A DNA stretch of 64,000 bases. It comes from Chitinophagaceae bacterium. GTDB lineage: Bacteria > Bacteroidota > Bacteroidia > Chitinophagales > Chitinophagaceae. The translations under genes were made by a program, and so were the position numbers. Position 1 is the stretch's first letter. Every line of letters begins with the position of its first letter. Shown piece after piece: positions 24,559 through 34,047 of this stretch. The notes beneath the pieces were generated by a model. It did not search any database, was not told the DNA's origin, and saw only the letters and a list, made by a program, of their open reading frames with translations. Location: the NCBI GenBank assembly GCA_017307755.1, contig JAFKGQ010000010.1, positions 62,001 through 126,000 on the forward strand, in the 5' to 3' direction.

Positions 24559-25601
24559 GCAGGGAAAAAACCATAAAGGCGGGCATCATCGGTGGCGCAG
24601 GCTACACGGGGGGTGAGATGCTCAGGATATTGCTCCGGCATCCGAACGTGGAGCTTTCCTTTATACACAGCAAAAGCAATGCAGGTAAACCCCTGTTCGC
24701 CGTCCATGAGGACCTGCTCGGCGAAACAGATAAGACATTTGATTCCGAATGGAGCTATGACGTCGACGTCCTCTTTCTGTGCCTGGGTCATGGAGAGGCA
24801 AAAAAATTTATCGAAGAACATTCACCCGTCACCGGCAAGGTAAAGATCATAGACCTTTCCCAGGATTACCGGCTGCGCACGGGTGGACAGTCGGCGTCCC
24901 CCCTAACCGGCCGTCCCCTCCTCGACGGACAACCCGTCATCTACGGTCTCCCCGAGCTGAACAGGGAAGCTATAAAAACAGCCCGGCACATTGCCAACCC
25001 CGGCTGTTTTGCTACAGCCCTTCAGCTGGGATTATTGCCCCTGGCGCAGGCAGGTCTGTTAGGTGATGTATATACAACGGGTATCACAGGCAGCACCGGC
25101 GCCGGCCAAAGCCTCTCCGCCACCTCGCATTTTTCCTGGCGCGCGAATAATATACAGGCGTATAAGACGCTGACGCACCAACATCTGAAGGAAGTGGGAC
25201 AATCGCTGCAACAGGCCGGGAACACCGCCCCATCCGACCCTGCCCAACCCGGCGCCCCACACATAAACTTCGTCCCCTGGCGCGGCGACTTTACCCGGGG
25301 CATCTTTGTCAGCTCCCAGCTCCGTGTCCAACGACGACAGGAAGAGATCCTCGCCCTTTTCGAAGACTTCTACAAAGGGCACCCTTTCACCATCGTAAGC
25401 CGGCAGCCCATCTCGCTCAAACAGGTGGTGGGTACCAATAAATGTCTGCTCCAGTTGGAGCAGCAAGGTTCGCAGCTGGTAGTTCACTCGGCCATCGACA
25501 ACCTGACCAAGGGAGCCTCCGGCCAGGCAGTACAAAATATGAATCTGCTCTTTGGACTCGATGAAACAACCGGTCTGCATTTGAAAGCAGCCGCATTTTA
25601 A
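24555..25601 (+). CDS. argC: N-acetyl-gamma-glutamyl-phosphate reductase
   Basis: NADPH-dependent reduction of N-acylglutamyl phosphate to the semialdehyde, third step of ornithine synthesis. The 348-aa protein has the dinucleotide-binding start IIGGAGYTGGEMLRIL and the catalytic cysteine Cys151 in HIANPGCFATA. A conserved C-terminal HINFVPWRGDFTRGI segment carries catalytic-domain residues. A Pro/Ala-rich loop (QAGNTAPSDPAQPGAP) precedes that segment. It overlaps argG by four bases and is followed after 22 bases by argD. Confidence 0.95.
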   Translation: MSREKTIKAGIIGGAGYTGGEMLRILLRHPNVELSFIHSKSNAGKPLFAVHEDLLGETDKTFDSEWSYDVDVLFLCLGHGEAKKFIEEHSPVTGKVKIIDLSQDYRLRTGGQSASPLTGRPLLDGQPVIYGLPELNREAIKTARHIANPGCFATALQLGLLPLAQAGLLGDVYTTGITGSTGAGQSLSATSHFSWRANNIQAYKTLTHQHLKEVGQSLQQAGNTAPSDPAQPGAPHINFVPWRGDFTRGIFVSSQLRVQRRQEEILALFEDFYKGHPFTIVSRQPISLKQVVGTNKCLLQLEQQGSQLVVHSAIDNLTKGASGQAVQNMNLLFGLDETTGLHLKAAAF

Positions 25602-25623
25602 TCATCGCCACAAAAAATTTTAT

Positions 25624-26784
25624 ATGAATCTATTTGACGTCTATCCCATCAATGACATTACCATCGTAAAAGCCAAGGGCTCTTATGTGTGGGATCATGA
25701 AGGACAACAATACCTCGATCTGTATGGCGGTCATGCCGTCATCTCCATCGGTCATACACACCCTCACTATGTGAGCCGTGTCACCGATCAGCTAAATAAA
25801 GTAGGGTTCTATTCCAACTCCATCCGCATCCCTCTCCAGCAGGAACTGGCAGCCAGGCTGGGCAAGATCTCCGGCAGGGAAAGTTATCAGCTCTTCCTTT
25901 GTAATTCCGGTGCAGAAGCCAATGAAAATGCCCTGAAACTGGCGTCCTTCCACAACGGTAGAAAAAAGATCGTCGCTTTTACAAAATCATTCCATGGCCG
26001 TACCTCCCTGGCAGTAGCCGCGACGGACAATCCTTCCATCGTCGCACCCGTCAACCAGACGGACAATGTCGTCTTCCTGCCTTTTAATGACGAGACGGCG
26101 CTGGAAGCCTACTTCAAGGAACAGGGTGATCAAATAGCCGCAGTCATCATAGAAGGTATACAAGGCGTGGGTGGAATAAAAGAAGCTTCCGCCTCCTTCC
26201 TGCAAAAGATCAGCAAACTTTGTAAACAATATGGCGCCGTGTTCATCGCCGACAGCATACAATGCGGGTATGGACGCAGCGGTAAATTCTTCTCCCATGA
26301 CCATGCCGGCGTGGATGCCGACATCTATACCATGGCCAAGGGAATGGGCAATGGTTTTCCCGTAGCGGGTATCATCATCGCCCCCCATCTCCATGCAAAA
26401 CATGGCATGTTGGGCACTACCTTCGGCGGCAATCACCTGGCCTGCGCCGCCGCACTGGCCGTACTGGAGGTCATCGAACAGGAAGGGCTTATCGCCAATG
26501 CTGCCGAGACAGGCAGCTACCTGATCGAAAAATTAAAAAAACTACCCGGTCTTCAGAACGTAAGAGGTAAAGGCCTGATGATTGGTTTTGACGTTCCTGA
26601 AGAATGGAAAGAGCTGCGGAAGAACCTACTGTTCAACCAACGCATATTCACAGGCGAAGCCAAACCCAATACCATCCGGCTGCTGCCATCCCTGGCCCTG
26701 AGGAAAAAGGATGCAGATGCATTCCTGGAGGCCCTGGAAGAAGAAATAAACGTCCTGGCGGGCGCCGCCAGGGTCACCGAGTAA
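25624..26784 (+). CDS. argD: acylornithine aminotransferase
   Basis: PLP-dependent class III aminotransferase that makes N-acylornithine from the semialdehyde and glutamate. The 386-aa protein shows the cofactor-binding NSGAEANENALKLA, the aspartate segment FIADSIQCGYGRSGKFF and the Schiff-base lysine Lys239 in YTMAKGMGNGFPVAG. The usual DE(V/I)QTG motif here reads DSIQCG, a small departure. Position between argC and argF' fixes the role within arginine synthesis. Confidence 0.93.
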   Translation: MNLFDVYPINDITIVKAKGSYVWDHEGQQYLDLYGGHAVISIGHTHPHYVSRVTDQLNKVGFYSNSIRIPLQQELAARLGKISGRESYQLFLCNSGAEANENALKLASFHNGRKKIVAFTKSFHGRTSLAVAATDNPSIVAPVNQTDNVVFLPFNDETALEAYFKEQGDQIAAVIIEGIQGVGGIKEASASFLQKISKLCKQYGAVFIADSIQCGYGRSGKFFSHDHAGVDADIYTMAKGMGNGFPVAGIIIAPHLHAKHGMLGTTFGGNHLACAAALAVLEVIEQEGLIANAAETGSYLIEKLKKLPGLQNVRGKGLMIGFDVPEEWKELRKNLLFNQRIFTGEAKPNTIRLLPSLALRKKDADAFLEALEEEINVLAGAARVTE

Positions 26785-26823
26785 TCAACCCGACGCACAA
26801 CAACGAGCTCAATTCAACCAGCG

Positions 26824-27789
26824 ATGAAAAATTTTATCTCCGCCCACGATGTAAAGAACATCGATAGCCTGGTACAGGCAGCCCTGGCCTACAAGGCCGA
26901 CCCCTTCAAGGATAAAAAACTGGGCGCCGACAAACGCATAGGCATGCTGTTCCTCAACCCCAGCATGCGTACCCGTCTTTCCACACAGATCGCCGCACAG
27001 AACTTGGGTGCGGAAGCCATCGTTTTCAACGTGGATAAGGAAGGCTGGGCCCTGGAGTTCGAGGAAGAGGCTATCATGAGCGGCAGTAAGGTAGAGCACG
27101 TAAAGGATGCTGCTCCCATCATGGGTAATTACTTTGATATTCTTTGTATTCGCACCTTTCCCGGTCTAAAGAATAAAGAAGAAGACTACAGCGAACTTTA
27201 TATCAACCAGTTTGTAAAGTACTCCGGGATACCGGTGGTTAGCCTGGAAAGCTCTACCCTGCACCCTCTTCAAAGCCTGACCGATATCATCACCATATCC
27301 GAAACACTTGGGTTCCCCCGGCTTGAGATCAAGCGTCGCCCGAAGATCGTCCTCACCTGGGCGCCACACGTCAAAGCGCTGCCCCAGGCCGTAGCCAACA
27401 GCTTCTCCCAGTGGATCAATGCCTGGGGACAAGCCGATTTTGTTATCACCCATCCTGAAGATTATGAGCTGGATGAACAATTTACGAAGGGCGCTACCAT
27501 CACTCACAACCAGGACGAGGCATTAAAAGACGCCGACTTCGTCTATGTAAAGAACTGGAGCACCTTCACAGACTATGGCAAGATCTATTGCAACGATCCC
27601 GAATGGATGCTGACACAGGAAAAACTAAAAGCTACCAACAATGGGAAGGTCATGCACTGTCTCCCCGTAAGACGTAATGTAGAGCTTAGCGACGAGATCC
27701 TCGACAGCCCTTCCAGTATCGTGACAAGGGAGGCATCGAATAGGGTATGGGCCGCACAGGCAGTCCTGGCGGAGCTGCTAAAAAAATAG
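26824..27789 (+). CDS. argF': N-acylornithine carbamoyltransferase
   Basis: Transfers the carbamoyl group to N-acetyl- or N-succinylornithine instead of ornithine, a route known from Bacteroides and Xanthomonas. The 321-aa protein has the carbamoyl phosphate loop in the variant form NPSMRTRLST, a middle SSTLHPLQSLTD segment and the C-terminal HCLPVRRNVELSD starting at His278. The MRTR loop and the nearby argE support acyl-ornithine rather than ornithine as the substrate. The choice between acetyl and succinyl depends on an active-site loop residue that I cannot assign with certainty. Confidence 0.9.
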   Translation: MKNFISAHDVKNIDSLVQAALAYKADPFKDKKLGADKRIGMLFLNPSMRTRLSTQIAAQNLGAEAIVFNVDKEGWALEFEEEAIMSGSKVEHVKDAAPIMGNYFDILCIRTFPGLKNKEEDYSELYINQFVKYSGIPVVSLESSTLHPLQSLTDIITISETLGFPRLEIKRRPKIVLTWAPHVKALPQAVANSFSQWINAWGQADFVITHPEDYELDEQFTKGATITHNQDEALKDADFVYVKNWSTFTDYGKIYCNDPEWMLTQEKLKATNNGKVMHCLPVRRNVELSDEILDSPSSIVTREASNRVWAAQAVLAELLKK

Positions 27790-27792
27790 ACC

Positions 27793-28575
27793 ATGCAACT
27801 TTCCATCATCAAGATAGGCGGTAATATCATCGACGACGAGGCTAAGCTCGAAGCATTTCTGGATGCATTCGCAGCAGTACCAGGTAAAAAAATACTTGTA
27901 CATGGAGGCGGTAAGCTGGCGACCAGGGTTGCCACGGGTCTGGGCGTTCAACAACAGATGATCGACGGCCGCCGTATCACGGACGCGGAAACCTTAAAGA
28001 TAGTCACCATGGTCTATGCCGGCACCCTCAACAAGAACATCGTGGCCAGCCTGCAGGCAAAAGGCTGTAATGCTATGGGGCTCACGGGTGCGGACGGCAA
28101 TGCCATCCTGGCGCACAAACGGGTGCACCCTACCACCGACTATGGCTTCGTGGGAGACGTGGATGCCGTGGACGCCAGCCTGCTCACCAGCCTCCTCATG
28201 CTCGACAAGACCCTTGTTTTCGCCCCTATCACCCATGATGGTAAAGGCCAGCTATTAAATACTAATGCCGACACCATCGCCCAGGAGGTGGCCAAAGCCC
28301 TTTGCAGGACCTTTGACACAAGCCTGATCTATTCCTTTGAAAAGAGCGGAGTCTTGCTCAACGCGGAAGACAACAATTCGGTCATCGGTCGTATCGACCC
28401 CGTTTATTACCGGCAGTTAAAAGAAAAACAGGTAATCTTCGCCGGCATGATCCCGAAATTAGATAACGCATTCGCCGCCCTGAGCAGCGGCGTGGGGAAG
28501 GTCATCATCGGGCGAGCCGAACAGCTGCCCCAATTACTCGCCGGCAAGTCCGGAACAACTATTGTACATGCTTAG
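27793..28575 (+). CDS. argB: N-acylglutamate kinase
   Basis: Phosphorylates N-acylglutamate, second step of the pathway. The 260-aa amino-acid kinase has IKIGGNIIDDEA (the phosphate-binding GGN in place of GGA), the substrate loop LVHGGGKLATRVA, LTGADGNAI, and a C-terminal nucleotide-binding DNAFAALSSGVGKVIIG. It is short and lacks the N-terminal helix linked to arginine feedback inhibition in hexameric enzymes, so feedback control probably acts elsewhere. The stop overlaps the next gene's ATG by eight bases. Confidence 0.93.
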   Translation: MQLSIIKIGGNIIDDEAKLEAFLDAFAAVPGKKILVHGGGKLATRVATGLGVQQQMIDGRRITDAETLKIVTMVYAGTLNKNIVASLQAKGCNAMGLTGADGNAILAHKRVHPTTDYGFVGDVDAVDASLLTSLLMLDKTLVFAPITHDGKGQLLNTNADTIAQEVAKALCRTFDTSLIYSFEKSGVLLNAEDNNSVIGRIDPVYYRQLKEKQVIFAGMIPKLDNAFAALSSGVGKVIIGRAEQLPQLLAGKSGTTIVHA

Positions 28576-29677
28576 TGCAGATATACATATTTTACAGACG
28601 GAAGCCACCGGCCTTTTGCGGCAACTGATCGCGACACCATCCTTTAGCAAAGAAGAGGATAGGACGGCGGCTATACTGGAACAATATCTCCGGGGAAAAG
28701 ATATCCCCACGCAAAGACTGCAGAACAATGTCTGGGCAAAGAACAAATACTTCGACCCCTCAAAACCCACCCTCCTGCTGAACTCCCATCATGATACCGT
28801 AAAACCCAACAAAGCTTACACACTCGACCCCTTCTCTCCCATCGAAAAAGAAGGGAAATTATACGGGCTGGGCAGCAATGACGCAGGCGGAGCGCTGGTG
28901 TCGCTGATCGCCACGTTTGTTTACTACTACGCCTCTCCAAACCTTTCCCACAATATCATCCTTGCCGCTACGGCAGAGGAAGAGATCTCCGGTCATCAGG
29001 GTATCGAGCTGCTGGTGCCCGGTCTGGGAAAAATAGACTGGGGCGTTGTAGGCGAACCTACGCAGATGCAGCTGGCCGTCGCAGAAAAAGGATTGCTGGT
29101 GCTGGATTGCACCGTCCATGGCAAGGCAGGTCATGCGGCACGTGATGAAGGAGAGAACGCCATCTACAAGGCCCTTCCCGACATCGAATGGTTCCGTACC
29201 TATAAGTTCCCCAGGGTTTCCGATCTGCTGGGGCCCGTAAAGACCACCGTCACCGTGATCGACACAGACAACAAGGCGCATAATGTGGTGCCCTCCACCT
29301 GTCATTTCGTGGTGGACGTCCGGGTGAACGAACTATATACCTTTGAAGAGATCTTAGACGTCATCCGGCAACATGTCTCTTGTGACGTACAACCGCGTAG
29401 CCTGCGTATGCGCAGCTCTTCCATTTCCCTGGACCATCCCGTCGTCCGGTGCGGTATACAGGCAGGAAGGAAATGCTATGGCAGTCCTACTACCTCTGAC
29501 AAAGCCCTGATGCCCTTCCCGACATTAAAGACAGGTCCCGGGGACTCTGCCAGGAGCCATACGGCCGACGAATACATTTTCCTGGATGAGATAAAGGAAG
29601 GCATTACATCTTATATCGAACTCCTGCGGCCGATATTGCTCAAACAATCTCGTACAGCAGATCATCAAAAGATTTAA
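28568..29677 (+). CDS. argE: N-acyl-ornithine/citrulline deacylase, M20 family
   Basis: A zinc amidohydrolase of 369 aa that removes the acyl group from N-acylcitrulline in this variant pathway. Metal ligands are visible: LLNSHHDTVKP, GLGSNDAGGALVSL and ATAEEEISGHQG. The middle dimerisation domain starts near VAEKGLLVLDCTVHGKAGHAAR. The frame is open to a TTG at 28562, but the ATG at 28568, overlapping the argB stop, is the better start. argH follows after two bases. Confidence 0.92.
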   Translation: MLSADIHILQTEATGLLRQLIATPSFSKEEDRTAAILEQYLRGKDIPTQRLQNNVWAKNKYFDPSKPTLLLNSHHDTVKPNKAYTLDPFSPIEKEGKLYGLGSNDAGGALVSLIATFVYYYASPNLSHNIILAATAEEEISGHQGIELLVPGLGKIDWGVVGEPTQMQLAVAEKGLLVLDCTVHGKAGHAARDEGENAIYKALPDIEWFRTYKFPRVSDLLGPVKTTVTVIDTDNKAHNVVPSTCHFVVDVRVNELYTFEEILDVIRQHVSCDVQPRSLRMRSSSISLDHPVVRCGIQAGRKCYGSPTTSDKALMPFPTLKTGPGDSARSHTADEYIFLDEIKEGITSYIELLRPILLKQSRTADHQKI

Positions 29678-29679
29678 TT

Positions 29680-30990
29680 ATGAGCGGACAAAAACTTTGG
29701 AGCAAATCGGCCACCAGCACTTCTGAGCAAGTGGAAGCCTTTACCGTAGGCCGTGATAAGGAATTCGACGTGCTGCTGGCCGAATACGACGTACTGGGCT
29801 CTCTGGCCCATACACAAATGCTGGAAAGCGTCGGTCTGCTCAGCAAGGAGGACAGGGACCAGATCCACCAGGAACTGAACAATATCCTCGCCGTGATCAG
29901 GGAAGGTAAGTTCGTCATAGAAAAAGATATCGAAGACGTACATTCCCAGGTGGAATGGATGCTGACCCAGCGCCTCGGCGAGGCTGGTAAAAAGATCCAC
30001 AGCGGCCGCAGCCGTAATGACCAGGTAGCCGTGGATATCAAGCTCTTCCTGCGGGCCCAGGTACTTCACCTGAAAGACGAGGCAAAAGAACTGTTCGATC
30101 TCCTTATCCGTCTGAGCGAACAGTATAAGGACAAGCTCCTCCCCGGCTATACACACCTGCAGATAGCCATGCCCTCCTCCTTCGGACTCTGGTTTGGCGC
30201 TTATGCAGAAAGCCTGGTCGACGACCTGGAGCTGCTGGCTGCGGCTTATCACATTGTCAATAAGAACCCTTTAGGCAGCGGCGCCGGCTATGGCTCCTCT
30301 TTTCCTCTTGATAGAGAACAGACCACCCGTCTGTTGCAGTTTGGTACGCTGAACTATAATTCCGTATATGCACAGATGAGCCGTGGTAAGACGGAAAAGA
30401 TCGTCGCCACCGGACTCGCCTCCATCGCGGCCACTCTCAGCCGGCTGGCCATGGACTGCTGTCTTTATATCAATCAGAATTTTGGGTTTATCTCCTTCCC
30501 TTCAGAGCTTACCACGGGCAGCAGCATCATGCCCCATAAAAAAAACCCCGATGTATTCGAGCTGATACGGGCTAAGTGCAACAGGATACAGGCCGCTCCC
30601 AATGAGCTGACCTTGCTTGTGAACAATCTTCCTTCCGGCTATCATCGCGATCTTCAGCTGACCAAGGAGATCCTTTTCCCCGCCATCGAAGAAGGCAAAG
30701 CCTGTCTGCAGATGATGCGGCTGATGCTGTCGAATATCCAAATAAAGGAGAATATCCTCGACGACGAAAAATATAAATATCTGTTCAGTGTAGAGGCGGT
30801 CAACGAGCTGGTGAATAAAGGTGTTCCTTTCCGTGAGGCGTATCGGCAGGTAGGCAACCAGATTGATAAGGGAGAATTTCACTTCGACCACCGGCAAGGG
30901 CTGCATCATACACATATCGGCAGCATTGGGAATCTGGCTAATGATAAAATAGCCGCGGAGATGGAGAAAGTATTGACAAAATTCTCCTGA
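29680..30990 (+). CDS. argH: argininosuccinate lyase
   Basis: Splits argininosuccinate into arginine and fumarate, the last step. The 436-aa protein begins with KLWSKSATSTSEQVEAFTVG and contains the family signature loop GSSIMPHKKNPDVFEL and SGRSRNDQVAVD. It closes the eight-gene operon, which therefore encodes all steps from glutamate to arginine except the supply of carbamoyl phosphate. The 182-base interval downstream (30991-31172) has no clear hairpin terminator and no gene I can support. Confidence 0.95.
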   Translation: MSGQKLWSKSATSTSEQVEAFTVGRDKEFDVLLAEYDVLGSLAHTQMLESVGLLSKEDRDQIHQELNNILAVIREGKFVIEKDIEDVHSQVEWMLTQRLGEAGKKIHSGRSRNDQVAVDIKLFLRAQVLHLKDEAKELFDLLIRLSEQYKDKLLPGYTHLQIAMPSSFGLWFGAYAESLVDDLELLAAAYHIVNKNPLGSGAGYGSSFPLDREQTTRLLQFGTLNYNSVYAQMSRGKTEKIVATGLASIAATLSRLAMDCCLYINQNFGFISFPSELTTGSSIMPHKKNPDVFELIRAKCNRIQAAPNELTLLVNNLPSGYHRDLQLTKEILFPAIEEGKACLQMMRLMLSNIQIKENILDDEKYKYLFSVEAVNELVNKGVPFREAYRQVGNQIDKGEFHFDHRQGLHHTHIGSIGNLANDKIAAEMEKVLTKFS

Positions 30991-31172
30991 TCCCGTCAAC
31001 CTTTATTTATTCAATATCAGTATACTCTCTTTATTATTCCTTATCGGTGACGGCTACCGTTCCTGTTTCAGGGCGGATTCCATATCCGTATTGATCAGCA
31101 GGCAGAAGGCTGATGAAATATGCATATACATGGTGTAAGATAATTCCTTAAATTGTATGAACAAGCTACTGC

Positions 31173-32600
31173 ATGATGAAAACCCTCTATTTATCGCTGT
31201 TTATCCTGACCGCCGCCTTTCAGACAGATCCCCCTCTGAAGACTCAAGCCGCTGCGGACATACAATCCCAATACGACAACTACAAAAAAATAGCCCTCCA
31301 GATCTGGGATTATGCGGAAGTAGGCTATAAGGAAGTAAAAAGCTCTGCCCTGTTGCAAAAAACACTCAGTGATGCCGGATTTACGGTAAACACCGGCGTA
31401 GCGGACATCCCCACCGCCTTTGTGGCAAGCTATGGGTCCGGTAGTCCGGTGATCGGCGTCCTGGCCGAATTCGACGCCTTGCCCGGACTGTCCCAACAGG
31501 CTGTGGCCGAAAAAAAACCCTTCGAAGGCAGGAACGCAGGACACGGTTGCGGGCACCATCTGTTCGGCACCGCATCGGTAGCCGCCGGTATCGAGATAAA
31601 AAAGCTCATCGAAGCAAAAAAACTCTCCGGCACCATCCGCGTATACGGATGCCCGGCAGAAGAAGGGGGCTCGGGAAAAGTGTATATGGTCCGGGCAGGG
31701 CTATTCAATGATGTGGATGTAGTCATCCACTGGCATCCGGGAGACGAGAACAGCGTGACCCTCACCAGCGCCCTGGCCAACAAGTCGGCCAAGTTCCGTT
31801 TTCATGGACTTGCCGCGCATGCGGCCATGAGTCCCGACAAAGGCCGTTCAGCCCTCGACGCCGTCGAGTCCATGGACTATATGGTCAACATGATGCGGGA
31901 ACATATCCCGCAGGAAACCCGTATACATTACGTCATTACCAATGGCGGAAAGGCTCCCAACGTAGTGCCCGACTTTGCAGAAGTGTACTATTACGTCCGG
32001 CACCCCAAAAAAGAAGAAGTGGTCCGCATCTTCGATTGGGTAGTAAAGGCCGCGGAAGGGGCAGCGCTTGGCACACAGACCACCATGAACTATGAGATCA
32101 TAGGAGGAACGCATGACCTGCTGTTGAACAGATCGCTAGCCTCGGCTATGCAACAGAACCTTTTGTTTGTGGGAGGTGTTGCCTACACGGCGGAAGAACA
32201 GGCATTTGCCAGAAAAATACAAGCTTCATTTACTTATAAAGCGCCCGGTATTGAAGATGCCGCCATTGTCAAACCATTAAAAGAAGTGAATGATGCGGGC
32301 GGCGGCTCCACCGACGTGGGGGATGTAAGTTATGCCGTTCCTACTGTAGGTCTGGGCGCCGCCACCTGGGTCCCTGGCACGCCGGCCCATAGCTGGCAGG
32401 CGACGGCTTGCGGAGGCACTGACATCGGTGTAAAAGGCATGATGGTAGCCGCCAAGACCATGGCGCTTACGGCGATCGATCTTTACACCAACCCCGCATT
32501 GGTGCAAAAGGCAAAAGAAGAGTTCAAAAAAGACAAGGGCGATTATCAATATAAGGCCCTGCTGGGAGATAGAAAACCCGCGTTGAATTACAGGGATTAA
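31173..32600 (+). CDS. exported M20-family amidohydrolase (AbgB-like)
   Basis: A 475-aa zinc hydrolase with a short signal peptide (MKTLYLSLFILTAAFQT). The catalytic domain has FDALPGLSQ, GHGCGHHLFGTAS and GCPAEEGGSGKVYM, the metal-binding set of the aminobenzoyl-glutamate utilisation B branch. The dimerisation domain starts near AKFRFHGLAAHAAMSPDKGR. It would cleave an amide of an aromatic or amino acid conjugate in the periplasm. An ATG lies at both 31173 and 31176. A second M20 gene follows after ten bases, so the two are probably cotranscribed. Confidence 0.85.
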   Translation: MMKTLYLSLFILTAAFQTDPPLKTQAAADIQSQYDNYKKIALQIWDYAEVGYKEVKSSALLQKTLSDAGFTVNTGVADIPTAFVASYGSGSPVIGVLAEFDALPGLSQQAVAEKKPFEGRNAGHGCGHHLFGTASVAAGIEIKKLIEAKKLSGTIRVYGCPAEEGGSGKVYMVRAGLFNDVDVVIHWHPGDENSVTLTSALANKSAKFRFHGLAAHAAMSPDKGRSALDAVESMDYMVNMMREHIPQETRIHYVITNGGKAPNVVPDFAEVYYYVRHPKKEEVVRIFDWVVKAAEGAALGTQTTMNYEIIGGTHDLLLNRSLASAMQQNLLFVGGVAYTAEEQAFARKIQASFTYKAPGIEDAAIVKPLKEVNDAGGGSTDVGDVSYAVPTVGLGAATWVPGTPAHSWQATACGGTDIGVKGMMVAAKTMALTAIDLYTNPALVQKAKEEFKKDKGDYQYKALLGDRKPALNYRD

Positions 32601-32610
32601 CCCCATAAGT

Positions 32611-34047
32611 ATGAAAAAAATAATTGCCGTGATCATTGTACTCATCCTGCTGCCGGCAGGATGGATACTTGTGCGAACGTTTAACGCCAAACCCTGGCCC
32701 TCCCACAAGGCAGCGCCGCTGGCCGCCCTACCCGACAGCGCCCTCTTGCACCTAAGCATGGCCATCCGTATCCCCACCGTATCTCCCCAGGACCCTTCGC
32801 GCATCGACACCAGCGTTTTTGTACGATACAGGACGCTGCTGGAAAATGCCTATCCCCTGATCCACCAGCGTCTCACAAGAGACATCGTCACCGGCTTTAG
32901 TTACATCTACACCTGGAAAGGAACAGATCCTTCCCTGCCCCCGCTGATACTCATGGCCCATTATGACGTAGTGCCCGTGGAGCCCTCCGCGATAAAACTA
33001 TGGACGACACAACCCTTTAGCGGCGAGATCAAAGGCGACACCGTCTGGGGCAGAGGCGCGGTAGATGACAAGTGCAGCATGATATCCATTATGGAGGCGG
33101 TGGAAGCCCTGCTCCGGCAAAACTATACACCCCGCCGCAGCGTCCTGCTCTGCTTTGGCCACAACGAAGAATCTACGGGTCAAGGGGCCGCAGCCATCGC
33201 CCGTCTGTTACAACAGCGAGGCATCCATGCCGGGATGGTGGTGGATGAAGGCGGAGAGATCACCCGGGAAAAGATCCCCGGCGTCCGCAGACCCGTCGGG
33301 CTCATCGGCATCGGGGAAAAAGGCTATGCTACCTTCGAGCTCCTGGCAGAAAAGACAGGAGGGCACTCATCACGTCCGGATAAAGAGACGGCCGTCGATA
33401 TGCTCGCCAGAGCTTTGTACAAGCTACGCCAGGAAAAGACACCCCACCGCATACTCGATCCGACCAGGGAATTCCTTACCCGCATCAGCGGTTCATCCAA
33501 CAAATTCATGGACAAAATGGCGCTGAACAATCTCTGGCTCTTTGAAGGTTATGTCCTGTACAAAATGGGAGAAGACAAGGACGGCCGCGCAATGACCAGC
33601 ACTACCATCGTCCCTACGATCCTGGAGAGCGGCGTACGGGAAAATGTCATCCCTTCCCAGGCCAAAGCAATCGTCAATACCCGTATACTGCCGGGTGAGA
33701 GTATCAAAGAAGTGGAAGCTTTTATCCGCAGGGGCGTCGATGACGACAGGATAAAGATCAGACTTGCGGGAGACTTTGCCACCGAACCCTCATCCATGAC
33801 CGATTACCATTCGGATGCATTTAAAAAAGTGGCGGATGCGGCCGTTGCCGTCTCCGATGACCTGATCCCAACTCCCTTTATCATGGTCGGAGCAACAGAC
33901 TCCAGGAACTTCCGGACCATCAGCGATGGAGTGATCAACTTCTGCCCGACCACCGACAGCAAGGGTTATCATGGTATTGATGAGCGGTTGCCGGTGAAGG
34001 ATTTTCAACGCGCGGTCCAGTTCTATACGCTATTGATCAATGGATAA
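32611..34047 (+). CDS. membrane-anchored M20-family peptidase (PM20D1-like)
   Basis: A 478-aa protein with an N-terminal membrane anchor (IIAVIIVLILLPAGWILV) and a complete M20 catalytic set: LILMAHYDVVPVE, WGRGAVDDKCSMISIMEA, FGHNEESTGQGAA and MVVDEGGEI. The long insert after the anchor and the GHSSRPDKETA segment resemble the carboxypeptidase S/PM20D1 branch, which acts on N-acyl amino acids or dipeptides. Its last 11 bases overlap the end of the convergent gene at 34037. Together with the gene before it, it suggests peptide or conjugate scavenging in the envelope. Confidence 0.85.
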   Translation: MKKIIAVIIVLILLPAGWILVRTFNAKPWPSHKAAPLAALPDSALLHLSMAIRIPTVSPQDPSRIDTSVFVRYRTLLENAYPLIHQRLTRDIVTGFSYIYTWKGTDPSLPPLILMAHYDVVPVEPSAIKLWTTQPFSGEIKGDTVWGRGAVDDKCSMISIMEAVEALLRQNYTPRRSVLLCFGHNEESTGQGAAAIARLLQQRGIHAGMVVDEGGEITREKIPGVRRPVGLIGIGEKGYATFELLAEKTGGHSSRPDKETAVDMLARALYKLRQEKTPHRILDPTREFLTRISGSSNKFMDKMALNNLWLFEGYVLYKMGEDKDGRAMTSTTIVPTILESGVRENVIPSQAKAIVNTRILPGESIKEVEAFIRRGVDDDRIKIRLAGDFATEPSSMTDYHSDAFKKVADAAVAVSDDLIPTPFIMVGATDSRNFRTISDGVINFCPTTDSKGYHGIDERLPVKDFQRAVQFYTLLING

